Source of the DNA: Actinomycetota bacterium
GTDB taxonomy: Bacteria > Actinomycetota > Humimicrobiia > Humimicrobiales > Humimicrobiaceae
Length of the DNA: 12,872 nucleotides
NCBI GenBank assembly: GCA_016932375.1
Contig: JAFGDA010000177.1
Span: 1-12,872, forward strand
Direction of reading: 5' to 3'
The notes under the pieces were generated by a model. The model was not told where the DNA came from. It ran no database searches and saw nothing but the letters and a program-made list of their open reading frames with translations. Positions within the stretch are counted from its first letter, which is position 1, and each line of letters begins with the position of its first letter. This document shows positions 1 through 6,891 of this stretch, in pieces. Both the position numbers and the translations under genes were made by a program.

Positions 1-122
1 ATGAATATATGTTTGCAGATAATATTTGATATTATTTAGGATAAAATATGGCAATTAATTTTTAATATAAATCAGGTCCGGATCGTTTGCTAATCATGGG
101 CAGGGTTTTATGCCAGGAGCAG

Positions 123-500
123 TCAGGTGACATGGTTTATAAACCTTGGACGGGCAGGCGTTTTACTTTCGCTAAAGTAAACAGATGATACTCTCCTGAA
201 TTTCCTGATATTATCCTTTTCAAGCCTCAGGCTCTCGCTTAGGTCCTTAAGAAGCCTCCTGTTTTCGTTCTCGAGCACAACAAGTTCATTTATTAACGAC
301 TTGTACTCCCTGAGGTCATCCATCCTGAATGCAGTCCTGCCTCTTATCCCATCAATTTCTTTCCTGAGGCTGCTTCTTAACCTCTCAATGGAAATATATA
401 TGTCAATATCCCCGGCCATTATTGATTTCTTCTGCCTGATGGTCAGCTTCTTAAGTTCAACTGTTTTATGAAATAAGATATCCCGGTCACCTGTTTTCAT
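123..500 (-). CDS. FliT/FlgN-like flagellar export chaperone (putative)
   Basis: Small, charged, largely helical protein of 125 residues from the ATG at 500 (130 from a GTG at 515). No sequence motif identifies it firmly. It has the size, heptad-like helices and C-terminal pattern (short tail with Y, R and a terminal F-I-N) seen in FliT/FlgN chaperones, and it occupies the slot after fliS where fliT normally lies. Inferred role: cytoplasmic chaperone that holds FliD or another late export substrate. It begins 23 nt after the fliS stop, so it is probably cotranscribed with fliD and fliS. I prefer the ATG at 500 because the purine run AAAAGGG abuts the GTG with no spacer, whereas an AGG lies about 6 nt before the ATG. 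A hypothetical flagellar protein of another family remains possible. Confidence 0.6.
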   Translation of the reverse strand: MKTGDRDILFHKTVELKKLTIRQKKSIMAGDIDIYISIERLRSSLRKEIDGIRGRTAFRMDDLREYKSLINELVVLENENRRLLKDLSESLRLEKDNIRKFRRVSSVYFSESKTPARPRFINHVT

Positions 501-523
501 CTTGTGCCTGCACACCCCTTTTA

Positions 524-898
524 TCAGGAAACGTTTTTCTTTGCTTCAACCCACGCCTCCCTGAGTTCAAATAAAAGGTTCTTTATTTCCATGAAGGGCC
601 CGGTGTCCTTCATTGCGTTTCCGACAGTGAGCCTGTAATTCATGTATTCATAAATCTTATAAAGGTTCGCCGCTATCTCCCCGCCCCTGTCCATATCAAG
701 ACTGACCATAAGCTCACTTATTATTGCCTGGGCTTTTATGCTGTTGAAATGCACCTTTTCCAGCTCACCTTCATTGATACCCTTAAGAGAAATATTAATA
801 AATTTTATGGCACCGTCATATGCCAGCAGGATCAGGTCTTCCCTTGTAGAGCTTGTGATTTTTATCTGCTGATATTGCCTGTAAGGATCGGCTATCAT
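524..898 (-). CDS. fliS: Flagellin export chaperone FliS
   Basis: 124 residues, the usual length of FliS. This all-helical cytoplasmic chaperone binds the C-terminal D0 region of flagellin, keeps it monomeric and hands it to the FlhA export gate. Family features are visible: an N-terminal Y-R-Q-Y-Q-Q stretch, the LILLAYDGAIKF helix (about residues 22-33), the KAQAIISEL and LD-GGEIA-NL-IYEYMNYRL helices (about 55-92), and a C-terminal LLFELREAW. The ATG has a clear CAGGAG ribosome binding site 5 nt upstream. It starts 18 nt after the fliD stop, giving the standard fliD-fliS order. In FliW/CsrA organisms FliS and FliW can both contact flagellin, so this gene belongs functionally with the switch encoded upstream. 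Confidence 0.96.
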   Translation of the reverse strand: MIADPYRQYQQIKITSSTREDLILLAYDGAIKFINISLKGINEGELEKVHFNSIKAQAIISELMVSLDMDRGGEIAANLYKIYEYMNYRLTVGNAMKDTGPFMEIKNLLFELREAWVEAKKNVS

Positions 899-916
899 TG
901 TACTCCTGTATGTAAC

Positions 917-2314
917 CTATAAATATGTTAGTTGTGATTCAAGCCATAAACTCTGTGTATCCATTGAAGAAAGTGCTGTTTCCATTAAAAGATATTTTTT
1001 CCTGAGGCTCGCTTCTTTTAACTCAAGCCTCCTGTTCAGGCTTTCTATCTGTTCCTCGATCATGTCGATTTCTTTTTGGAAAGCGGCTGTCCTGCCTGTT
1101 ATCAGTCCATCAACTCCGTTGGCCAGGCTGTCTGAATAATTGCTGATCCTTACCGCTATCCCATACTCCTCATCTGGCAGACCCTCCACACCGGCATTCT
1201 TATTGAAAAGTTCCATCACTTCCTCAGGATCACTCTCCAGCGCTTCGGTAAGGGCTGCCGTATCTACGGTAAGTTTACCCACCAGTATGTCGCTGTTGTC
1301 ACTGCTGTCCGAAAATGAGGTTTTATTTATCCCTATGAAGGACAGCTGATTGATATCATCGTCCATTCCGGTCACAGCATCTGACATCAGCATATTCAGC
1401 CTGAAGCGCATGTTCTGCAGTGTGGCATCCCCTGAGACCAGCCCAGCCAGCTTATCTGCTTCACTTTCTGCCGGAATTATTTTCCTTTCGGATACACTGC
1501 TGTAAATAAGGTCGGCAACGCTGTTATACTGATTAACAAAATTCTGGATATTTTCTATTATCGAACCCGTATCCCTGCTTATACTCAAAGTTACGCTGCC
1601 TTCTTCCATTAAGGTAACGGTGACTCCTTCAATAAGATTGTCTATTACATTGGATGATGAAGACATCTGCTGGCCGTCAATGGTAAGCAGGGCATCTGAA
1701 GCTGCAACAAACTCGTTTTTGAAAGTACCGGAGTCCAGGATCCCCAGTGCAGTGGCTACCCCGCCTGTTTCAGTTAAGGTTATCTGGGTGGCTCCGGTCT
1801 CTGTCATCTTCAACCTGAGTACATTGTCTATTATGGACGCGGTAACTCCCGTATCTTCGGTAGCATTTATATTGTCCCTTATGTCTTCCAGCGAGTCCCC
1901 GGATTCAACCTCCACACCCTGACCGTTTATAACCATGGTGCCCGACAGCCCGAGAGCAGCTGACTTATCTGCCTGCCTGTCCGAACCTATGGTATGTGCC
2001 CTTGCAAGACTATCCACTACAAGAGCGTAAACGCCGTTAGAGGCTCCTCCTGAAGCCGTAGCAGATATTACAGATTCTTCGGAACAGGATGCCTTGAAAG
2101 CATTGAACGTTGACTCATACGTAAGGGTCCTGGCAAAATTCTCAAGGTTTTCAAGGCGGCTTTTTATGTCATTGTATATCTCGCCCTTCCTTGTAAGTAT
2201 CTTTTGCTTCAGTTCCTTGTTTGATACAGGCACTTTCTCAATACTCATAAGCTGGGAGATTATGCTTTCGATGTCCAGCCCCGACATTATGCCGTTAATA
2301 CTTATTCCTGCCAA
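917..2314 (-). CDS. fliD: Flagellar filament cap protein FliD (hook-associated protein 2)
   Basis: 465 residues. FliD caps the growing filament outside the cell and promotes folding and insertion of flagellin. The N-terminus has the diagnostic G-(I/L)-x-S-G-L-D-(I/V)-E-S-I-I-x-Q-L-M pattern at about residues 9-23 (FliD N domain, to about 100). A FliD C domain follows from about 210. The C-terminal heptad-rich segment (about 405-465) includes KKYLLMETALSSMDTQS and ends in the expected W-L-x-x-Q-L. The start is TTG: it is the only start giving the family N-terminus, and it has an AGGGAGGAT ribosome binding site 5-6 nt upstream. A sigma-28 box at 2439-2412 lies in the 146-nt gap after the glycosyltransferase, so fliD-fliS-fliT can be transcribed on its own as well as by read-through. 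Confidence 0.96.
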   Translation of the reverse strand: MAGISINGIMSGLDIESIISQLMSIEKVPVSNKELKQKILTRKGEIYNDIKSRLENLENFARTLTYESTFNAFKASCSEESVISATASGGASNGVYALVVDSLARAHTIGSDRQADKSAALGLSGTMVINGQGVEVESGDSLEDIRDNINATEDTGVTASIIDNVLRLKMTETGATQITLTETGGVATALGILDSGTFKNEFVAASDALLTIDGQQMSSSSNVIDNLIEGVTVTLMEEGSVTLSISRDTGSIIENIQNFVNQYNSVADLIYSSVSERKIIPAESEADKLAGLVSGDATLQNMRFRLNMLMSDAVTGMDDDINQLSFIGINKTSFSDSSDNSDILVGKLTVDTAALTEALESDPEEVMELFNKNAGVEGLPDEEYGIAVRISNYSDSLANGVDGLITGRTAAFQKEIDMIEEQIESLNRRLELKEASLRKKYLLMETALSSMDTQSLWLESQLTYL

Positions 2315-2411
2315 ACTTATCCTCCCTGCCCCGCCATATTTATAAAAACACTAAATAAATCACTGGTAAAACATACCAACATTTTCTACTAATATTTTTA
2401 ACTGTATAATC

Positions 2412-2439
2412 ATATCGGCCGGCAACAGGGTTATCTTTA
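2412..2439 (-). promoter_or_regulatory. Sigma-28 promoter of fliD
   Basis: The minus strand reads TAAAGATA (2439-2432), then 12 nt, then GCCGATAT (2419-2412). This matches the flagellar sigma-28 (FliA/SigD) consensus TAAAGTTT-N11-GCCGATAA closely; the spacer is one base longer than in E. coli. It lies in the gap between the glycosyltransferase stop and fliD, giving a leader of roughly 90 nt. Start-site position is inferred. Confidence 0.8.
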
Positions 2440-2460
2440 ATAATCTTCCCCCATACCGTA

Positions 2461-5055
2461 TTATTGCACTGCCCTGCCGGCCAGTTTTTCTTCAATAATT
2501 ACCGACTCATATCCTGTTCTTGCCAAACTGTTTTTTCCATCCAGGATAATGGCGCATTGGAATGCAAGTTTTGCATCCGGGTATCTTTTATTCTTCCTCA
2601 AGGCATTGCCTAAATTTATGAAATAGTCAGGATTTTTATTATTTAACTCTGAGGCATTAGAGAAAAGATTAACAGCTTCTTCAAATCTTCCGGCTTTATA
2701 CAGGCATAATCCGAGGCGGTTAAATGCTGCCGGGTTCCTGCTGTCATATTCCATATATTTCAACAGGTTGTCAGCGGCTTCCCCATACCTTCCCATGTTG
2801 AAAAGGGCCCCGGAATTAGTGAACAAAAGCTCCGGGAAACTGTTTTTTTTATCCATGCCAATTGCATGCTCCAGAATCATACTGGCCCCGCTATATTCCT
2901 TTAAAATAATTTGTATTTTTCCGAGATTTAGATATGTTTCAATATTTCCTGGATTTAGCTCAACCGATTTCCTGAAATATGCTTTAGCTTCGTCAAATCT
3001 TTCCATCTTCATTTTGAGCATCCCGAGGTTATAATGGATCTCCCAGTCTTCATAATCAATTTCCAGCGCATCTTTAAGATATTTTTCTGCTTTCGTACAG
3101 TCTCCCAAAACATAATTTGTTATTCCGTACTTCTTTGATGCTTCACCGTCCCTGCGGCTGGCTTCAAAATACTTCCCATACCACTTTGCCGCCCTTTTAT
3201 ATTTTCCCCTGGAAAAAAATATCCCTGCTATGTTTCCTTTCAGCAGGGATACGTCCATATTTTCGGAATCACTCTCAAGCCCCCTCTTACCATAAAAGTA
3301 AAGCGTATTTTTAAGCATGCATATTGCCTGGCCGGCCAGGCTTAGATGCATGAGATGATTTGCCAGCTGCTGTGCCCCGGAAACTGAAAAAGGCACCTCC
3401 CCGGATTCCCGCAGAAGTGTTTTTATCCTGCCGGTTCTTCCGAGATTTTTATAAGCAATGATAAGGTTCGAAATTATCATGGGAGATTTTTTTTCCTCCC
3501 TGTAAGCCTTTTCGAGGGACTCCGCTGCTTCCCTGTATTTTTTCATCCTGATGTATGCAGCGCCAATCCCGTTATATGATTTCCAGCTCCGTACCCCTAT
3601 GTCCCCCGTACCGCCAAGAAAGATTTCTTTATCATCATCCCGGCATGCTTTACTAAAATTCTCAATTGCATTTTCATAATCCCCAAGATAAAATTGTGCG
3701 TTTGCAAGATTATACCGGGCATCCTTCAGGTGAGGGGCAATCTTTAGGGCCTTTTCCGCGCACTTAACCGCCCTTTGATATCTTTTCATGCTTACAAGAG
3801 AAGAGGATTGGAAAGAATAAGCAAAAGGAAGGTATGAAACTACTTTCCCATGCAGTTTCCCGACCATGGTATCAAAACTTTCCACGGCTTCCGCATATTT
3901 CCTGTTTGAATAATAATAAACACCCATATTGTAATGATTGAAGGCATTGTCAGGATCCTTCCCAATTGCCGCAGAAAGGAGCCTGTAATTTCTTTCGTTT
4001 TTATTCTTTTCCGCCATTACGCTGCGGCAGTAACCCGTATGCTTTATGGAAATGCCTGATAAAAGCCTGGCGTAATCAAGGCCCTTTTCCGCTAATCTTA
4101 GCTGTTCGTGTATGCAGCCTTCGAATTCAAAGCCCATGCCGTTATTGAATAATCTCAAAGAATAATGTTCGGAAACCTGGCCTTCGCTTAGATTATCCGA
4201 AATGTTTATAATTTTTACATAGTATGCCGCTGGACCTGCGACCTTTTGAAGATTTTTAAGAAAAGAAATACCGGACTTTTTTAGGTATTCATCTGCATCA
4301 AGGAAAAGTATCCAGTCCGAGGTGGCATGCTCAATGGATTTGTTCCTTGCTTTTGAAAAATCGTCGTCCCATTCATACTCTATTACCTTTGCCCCGAATC
4401 TTTTTGCGATTTCCTTAGAATCATCATCGGAGCCGGTGTCCACCACAATTATCTCAGAAACTGCATCCTTCACACTTTCGAGGCACTTTTGCAGGTTTTT
4501 ATGCTCGTTTTTGACAATCATACAGAGGGCAACGGTACATCCTGCATTCCTTCCTTCTTTTATGAACCTGGCAAGATAACTGTATCCCGGGGGAATGCCT
4601 CCCTTCTTTGCTTTCCTGCAAGCATTCCCTGCAGCAATCAGGTTCTTTTTTACGGATTCATTTCCGGGGTTCATTTCAAGGACTTTTTTAAAAAACATTT
4701 CAGCAAGCTTTATTTCCCTTATGCCTACAAGATATACCCCCATAAGGTTTAAAATTTCATCGTCCATGTAATTTTTTTCAAGATATCCATAAAGCAGGTT
4801 TATGGCCTTTCTGGCATTGTTGCTTTTCACATAACACAGGCTCAGCGCTTTTAATGCTTCCCTGTGTGAAGGGTCTGCTTTAAGTGTCTTTTTCAGGAAC
4901 TTCATACCTTCCCCGGTATTGCCGGTATTAATCATGTTCATGGCCCTGCGGTATAAAAAGCCGGCATCCTTTTTACATGGCCGGTAGTTTTCTGCTAAGG
5001 TTTTTCCACTATCCGCCGTATCCATTCTTACAGTCTTTTTTTCCCTTATTTCCAT
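2461..5055 (-). CDS. TPR-repeat GT2 glycosyltransferase, probable flagellin glycosyltransferase
   Basis: 864 residues with a TPR-GT2-TPR layout. About residues 32-140 form tetratricopeptide repeats. Residues 174-345 are a family 2 glycosyltransferase of the SunS/beta-glucosyltransferase-like group: CMIVKNE (178-184), VVDTGSDD nucleotide-binding strand (204-211), E-W-D-D-D-F-S-K-A-R-N near 228-238, the metal-binding D-A-D-E at 253-256, IHE (315-317) and a K-H-T-G-Y near 338-342. Residues 365-470 and about 640-855 are further TPRs, likely the protein-substrate docking surface. No signal peptide or membrane helix is seen, so it is a cytoplasmic enzyme. Its position between fliC and fliD suggests it glycosylates flagellin before export; this is inferred, and the sugar donor is unknown. 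The ATG has an AGGGAAAG ribosome binding site and overlaps the last 10 nt of the kinase remnant upstream. Confidence 0.88.
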   Translation of the reverse strand: MEIREKKTVRMDTADSGKTLAENYRPCKKDAGFLYRRAMNMINTGNTGEGMKFLKKTLKADPSHREALKALSLCYVKSNNARKAINLLYGYLEKNYMDDEILNLMGVYLVGIREIKLAEMFFKKVLEMNPGNESVKKNLIAAGNACRKAKKGGIPPGYSYLARFIKEGRNAGCTVALCMIVKNEHKNLQKCLESVKDAVSEIIVVDTGSDDDSKEIAKRFGAKVIEYEWDDDFSKARNKSIEHATSDWILFLDADEYLKKSGISFLKNLQKVAGPAAYYVKIINISDNLSEGQVSEHYSLRLFNNGMGFEFEGCIHEQLRLAEKGLDYARLLSGISIKHTGYCRSVMAEKNKNERNYRLLSAAIGKDPDNAFNHYNMGVYYYSNRKYAEAVESFDTMVGKLHGKVVSYLPFAYSFQSSSLVSMKRYQRAVKCAEKALKIAPHLKDARYNLANAQFYLGDYENAIENFSKACRDDDKEIFLGGTGDIGVRSWKSYNGIGAAYIRMKKYREAAESLEKAYREEKKSPMIISNLIIAYKNLGRTGRIKTLLRESGEVPFSVSGAQQLANHLMHLSLAGQAICMLKNTLYFYGKRGLESDSENMDVSLLKGNIAGIFFSRGKYKRAAKWYGKYFEASRRDGEASKKYGITNYVLGDCTKAEKYLKDALEIDYEDWEIHYNLGMLKMKMERFDEAKAYFRKSVELNPGNIETYLNLGKIQIILKEYSGASMILEHAIGMDKKNSFPELLFTNSGALFNMGRYGEAADNLLKYMEYDSRNPAAFNRLGLCLYKAGRFEEAVNLFSNASELNNKNPDYFINLGNALRKNKRYPDAKLAFQCAIILDGKNSLARTGYESVIIEEKLAGRAVQ

Positions 5056-5289
5056 GAAACTTTCCCTGATTTCCCGTAAAGTGTTATCCCGGTTAAATTT
5101 TTCTCATCATAATCGGAGGATTTTATGCTCTGGCCGCCGTCATCCCTTTTGATGAAAGAGCCGCCTTGGGCAAATTTATTTATCGTAGCGCTGAGCACAA
5201 GACCTCCATTCTCATTATAGCAATACCCGGGGTCTGTCCCGCCTCCACAGAAGCTTATCCTCAAAGGCGCATCTTCTTATAATCATCAT
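5046..5289 (-). pseudogene. Truncated, frameshifted GHMP sugar kinase (heptose-7-phosphate kinase-like) remnant
   Basis: The minus-strand frame from 5270 reads A-P-L-R-I-S-F-C-G-G-G-T-D and continues N-E-N-G-G-L-V-L-S-A-T-I-N-K-F and R-D-D-G. These are hallmarks of the N-terminus of GHMP kinases of the D-glycero-D-manno-heptose-7-phosphate kinase (HddA-like) type. The frame is closed upstream by TAA at 5279-5277. The other half of the expected start, M-I-I-R, lies in a different frame from the ATG at 5286 (ATG also at 5289), which has a CAGGAAA ribosome binding site. So a small indel broke the start region. Only about 75 residues remain of a family of roughly 330; the ATP-binding loop and catalytic C-terminal half are gone, replaced by the glycosyltransferase start. 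A 72-residue peptide could still be made from TTG at 5264, but it could not be a kinase. It may record a lost sugar-nucleotide gene for flagellar glycosylation. Confidence 0.72.
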
Positions 5290-5341
5290 GTTTCCTGCCG
5301 CCAGGAAAATAACCGGGTTAATTTAAATTGCGTCATTTCTT

Positions 5342-5368
5342 CTATCGGCAATATTTTTGATTATTTTA
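5342..5368 (-). promoter_or_regulatory. Sigma-28 promoter of the glycosyltransferase operon
   Basis: The minus strand reads TAAA (5368-5365), 15 nt, then GCCGATAG (5349-5342). The spacing equals the E. coli FliA consensus and seven of eight -10 bases match. It lies just after the fliC terminator and about 50-55 nt before the start of the kinase remnant, so it should drive the remnant and the glycosyltransferase, with possible read-through into fliD. Confidence 0.8.
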
Positions 5369-5385
5369 AGTTTAAAAATAATATT

Positions 5386-5440
5386 TAAAAATACAAACCA
5401 GGCGGCCGCTTTCATTTATATATAAGCAGCCGCCTGGTTT
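5386..5440 (-). terminator. Intrinsic terminator of fliC
   Basis: A perfect 12-bp inverted repeat: GCCGCCTGGTTT at 5429-5440 and AAACCAGGCGGC at 5395-5406 on the plus strand. After one mismatch the stem extends by four more pairs around a loop of about 12 nt. On the minus strand the stem is followed by a U-rich run (TTTGTATTTTT). It lies about 75 nt after the fliC stop, with nothing else between, and separates highly expressed flagellin from the next operon. Confidence 0.88.
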
Positions 5441-5514
5441 TCAGCCTATGTTACAGAACAAATAATTCCTGCAATAATAACTACTTTCTTTTATCAGCTC
5501 TGTTTTATCTTGAA

Positions 5515-6657
5515 TTAGCTCAGAAGCTGAAGTATTATCTGGGGCGACATATTTGCCTGGGCAAGCATTGCCACGCCTGCCTGCATCATTATCTGGTGCC
5601 TCGTATACTGTGTCATCTCTGAGGCCATATCAACGTCCCTGATCCTTGATTCCGATGCGCTAAGGTTTTCACTTGCGACATTCAGGTTGTTGATTGTATG
5701 CTCCAGCCTGTTCTGGACTGCACCGAGTGCAGACCTTTCATCTGCGATCCAGCTTATCGCCCTGTCTATCTGGCCTATGGCATCCTGTGCCTTTATAACC
5801 GAAGCGACGCTCACGCCTTCGACCCCGAGTTTTTCTGCGCTCATTGCATCAACGCCTATTTTTGTAGTCTGCCCTATATTTGCACCGATATGGAACTCGA
5901 GCGAGTTGTCGTCACTGACTGCTGCAATTTCAGCAAATGCCTTGACGTATGCAACCTTTCCCACATCATCGGTTGTGGCCTGTGCTATTGTTATCTGTAC
6001 GCCGTCAATGGTTGTTGTCTGTGCCGCATCATCCACTCCTGCAATGGTTCCAATCTGTGTATCGCTTGCTGAGCTGAATATTGCAGCATCGATTGAAGAC
6101 CCGTTGGCAACAAGCTTGATCTGGTAAGTTACATCGGTTACGCTTGCTGCCGTCGCCACTGAAGCACCGTCAAGAATAGCGCTCCCTGATTTGATTTCCA
6201 CATCAGCTGCAACTGCTGCTTTTGTTCCTGCCATTGTCCCGTCAAGCAGCTTCCTTGTATTGAACTCGGTTGTCTCTGCAATCCTGTCAATTTCATCAAT
6301 CAGCTGATTGATCTCATTTGATATGTTGGTCCTGTCAGCATCCGTTATGGATTCACTTGCCGCCTGGACAGCCAGCTCCCTCATCCTTACGAGAAGGCTC
6401 GAGCTTTCAGACAGGGCTCCCTCTGCTGTCTGGATCAGTGAAATACCATCCTGGGCATTTCTCTGCGCCTGGGAAAGACCAGCAATCTGGGCTCTCAATT
6501 TTTCAGATATACCCAGCCCTGCAGCGTCGTCACTTGCCTTGTTTATTCTTAAGCCTGACGACAGTTTCTCAAGAGATTTGGTCCTTAACTCGTCGGTAAG
6601 CCTTAAATTCCTGCCGGCTGTTAAGGATGAAATGTTTTGATTGATTCTTAGTGCCAT
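5515..6657 (-). CDS. fliC: Flagellin
   Basis: 380 residues. Flagellin is exported by the flagellar type III system and polymerises into the filament. The N-terminal D0/D1 region (about 1-140) is canonical: M-A-L-R-I-N-Q-N, L-S-S-G-L-R-I-N-K-A-S-D-D-A-A-G, a TLR5-type R-M-R-E-L-A-V-Q at 91-98, and F-N-T-R-K-L-L-D-G ending near 140. The variable surface domain (about 141-285) is rich in Ser, Thr, Ala and Val, suitable for O-glycosylation. The C-terminal D1/D0 part (about 290-380) ends M-L-A-Q-A-N-M-S-P-Q-I-I-L-Q-L-L-S. The ATG has a strong AAGGAG 6 nt upstream, itself part of a putative CsrA site. It is transcribed from its own sigma-28 promoter through a long leader and stopped by a strong terminator. 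Its neighbours csrA and fliW are its expected regulators. Confidence 0.97.
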   Translation of the reverse strand: MALRINQNISSLTAGRNLRLTDELRTKSLEKLSSGLRINKASDDAAGLGISEKLRAQIAGLSQAQRNAQDGISLIQTAEGALSESSSLLVRMRELAVQAASESITDADRTNISNEINQLIDEIDRIAETTEFNTRKLLDGTMAGTKAAVAADVEIKSGSAILDGASVATAASVTDVTYQIKLVANGSSIDAAIFSSASDTQIGTIAGVDDAAQTTTIDGVQITIAQATTDDVGKVAYVKAFAEIAAVSDDNSLEFHIGANIGQTTKIGVDAMSAEKLGVEGVSVASVIKAQDAIGQIDRAISWIADERSALGAVQNRLEHTINNLNVASENLSASESRIRDVDMASEMTQYTRHQIMMQAGVAMLAQANMSPQIILQLLS

Positions 6658-6663
6658 TTTTTT

Positions 6664-6680
6664 CTCCTTCGTCCTTGAAA
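6664..6680 (-). promoter_or_regulatory. fliC ribosome binding site within putative CsrA hairpin
   Basis: On the minus strand, TTTC (6680-6677) can pair with GAAG (6670-6667), one pair being G-U, around the six-base loop AAGGAC (6676-6671). This is the A-N-G-G-A-N hexaloop preferred by CsrA. The 3' arm takes up part of the AAGGAG Shine-Dalgarno (6669-6664), itself another GGA, 6 nt before the ATG. CsrA bound here would block ribosome entry. Pairing and binding are inferred. Confidence 0.62.
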
Positions 6681-6697
6681 TTTATGAATTTACTGTC

Positions 6698-6709
6698 AGC
6701 ATCCATGCC
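6698..6709 (-). promoter_or_regulatory. Putative CsrA-binding hairpin, loop ATGGAT
   Basis: GGC (6709-6707) pairs with GCT (6700-6698), including one G-U, around hexaloop ATGGAT (6706-6701). The stem is short and weak alone, but the loop fits the A-N-G-G-A-N form. It is one of several such loops in this leader. Confidence 0.45.
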
Positions 6710-6730
6710 TTTTTTAGAAAAATGTTTAAA

Positions 6731-6751
6731 GTGGCTTTCCAAAGCTGCCAC
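6731..6751 (-). promoter_or_regulatory. Leader hairpin with GGA in loop
   Basis: GTGGC (6751-6747) pairs with GCCAC (6735-6731), enclosing an 11-nt loop that contains TTTGGA. A GGA is exposed, but the preceding base pattern is a poorer match to the CsrA consensus than in the other leader hairpins. It may be a structural spacer or a weak site. Confidence 0.4.
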
Positions 6752-6823
6752 CCCGGTTTATCCTGCCCATGCGGTTTTAAAAATAAGATATGGACAGCTT
6801 AATCTCATCTTTACATCTTAATC

Positions 6824-6835
6824 ACCATCCCTGGC
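6824..6835 (-). promoter_or_regulatory. Putative CsrA site CAGGGATGG
   Basis: The minus strand has CCAGGGATGGT. CC pairs with GG (plus an outer G-U) around hexaloop AGGGAT, and the primary sequence CAGGGATG is close to the CsrA consensus ACARGGAUGU. The stem is very short, so the sequence match carries more weight than the fold. Confidence 0.5.
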
Positions 6836-6850
6836 CTATTTATAATGCAC

Positions 6851-6871
6851 CTGCCAGCTTCCATGCGGCAG
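6851..6871 (-). promoter_or_regulatory. Putative high-affinity CsrA hairpin near the 5' end of the fliC leader
   Basis: CTGCC-GC (6871-6865) pairs with GC-(bulged T)-GGCAG (6858-6851), a 7-bp GC-rich stem closing the six-base loop ATGGAA (6864-6859). This is the textbook CsrA target: A-N-G-G-A-N in the loop of a stable hairpin. It lies about 15-20 nt after the inferred transcription start. No U-run follows, so it is not a terminator. Confidence 0.6.
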
Positions 6872-6891
6872 TTTTTTGTTTTCTTTATTTA

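Noticed and set aside
1..122. Search for a terminator or next gene after the fliT-like gene
   Set aside because: The stretch is AT-rich with only very small inverted repeats and no U-run hairpin; no coding signal could be supported.
5687..6127. Long plus-strand open frames opposite fliC, fliD and other genes
   Set aside because: They lie antisense to clear conserved genes, show low-complexity Ser/Ala/Ile composition expected from reverse reading, and lack ribosome binding sites.
6569..6751. A 60-codon open frame crossing the fliC leader and the start of fliC in another frame
   Set aside because: It begins with GTG without a proper ribosome binding site, overlaps fliC out of frame and has no recognisable protein features; the leader is better explained as regulatory RNA.
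6851..6871. Hairpin after csrA considered as a csrA terminator
   Set aside because: It lies downstream of the fliC promoter and is followed by a mixed sequence rather than a U-run, so it belongs to the fliC leader.
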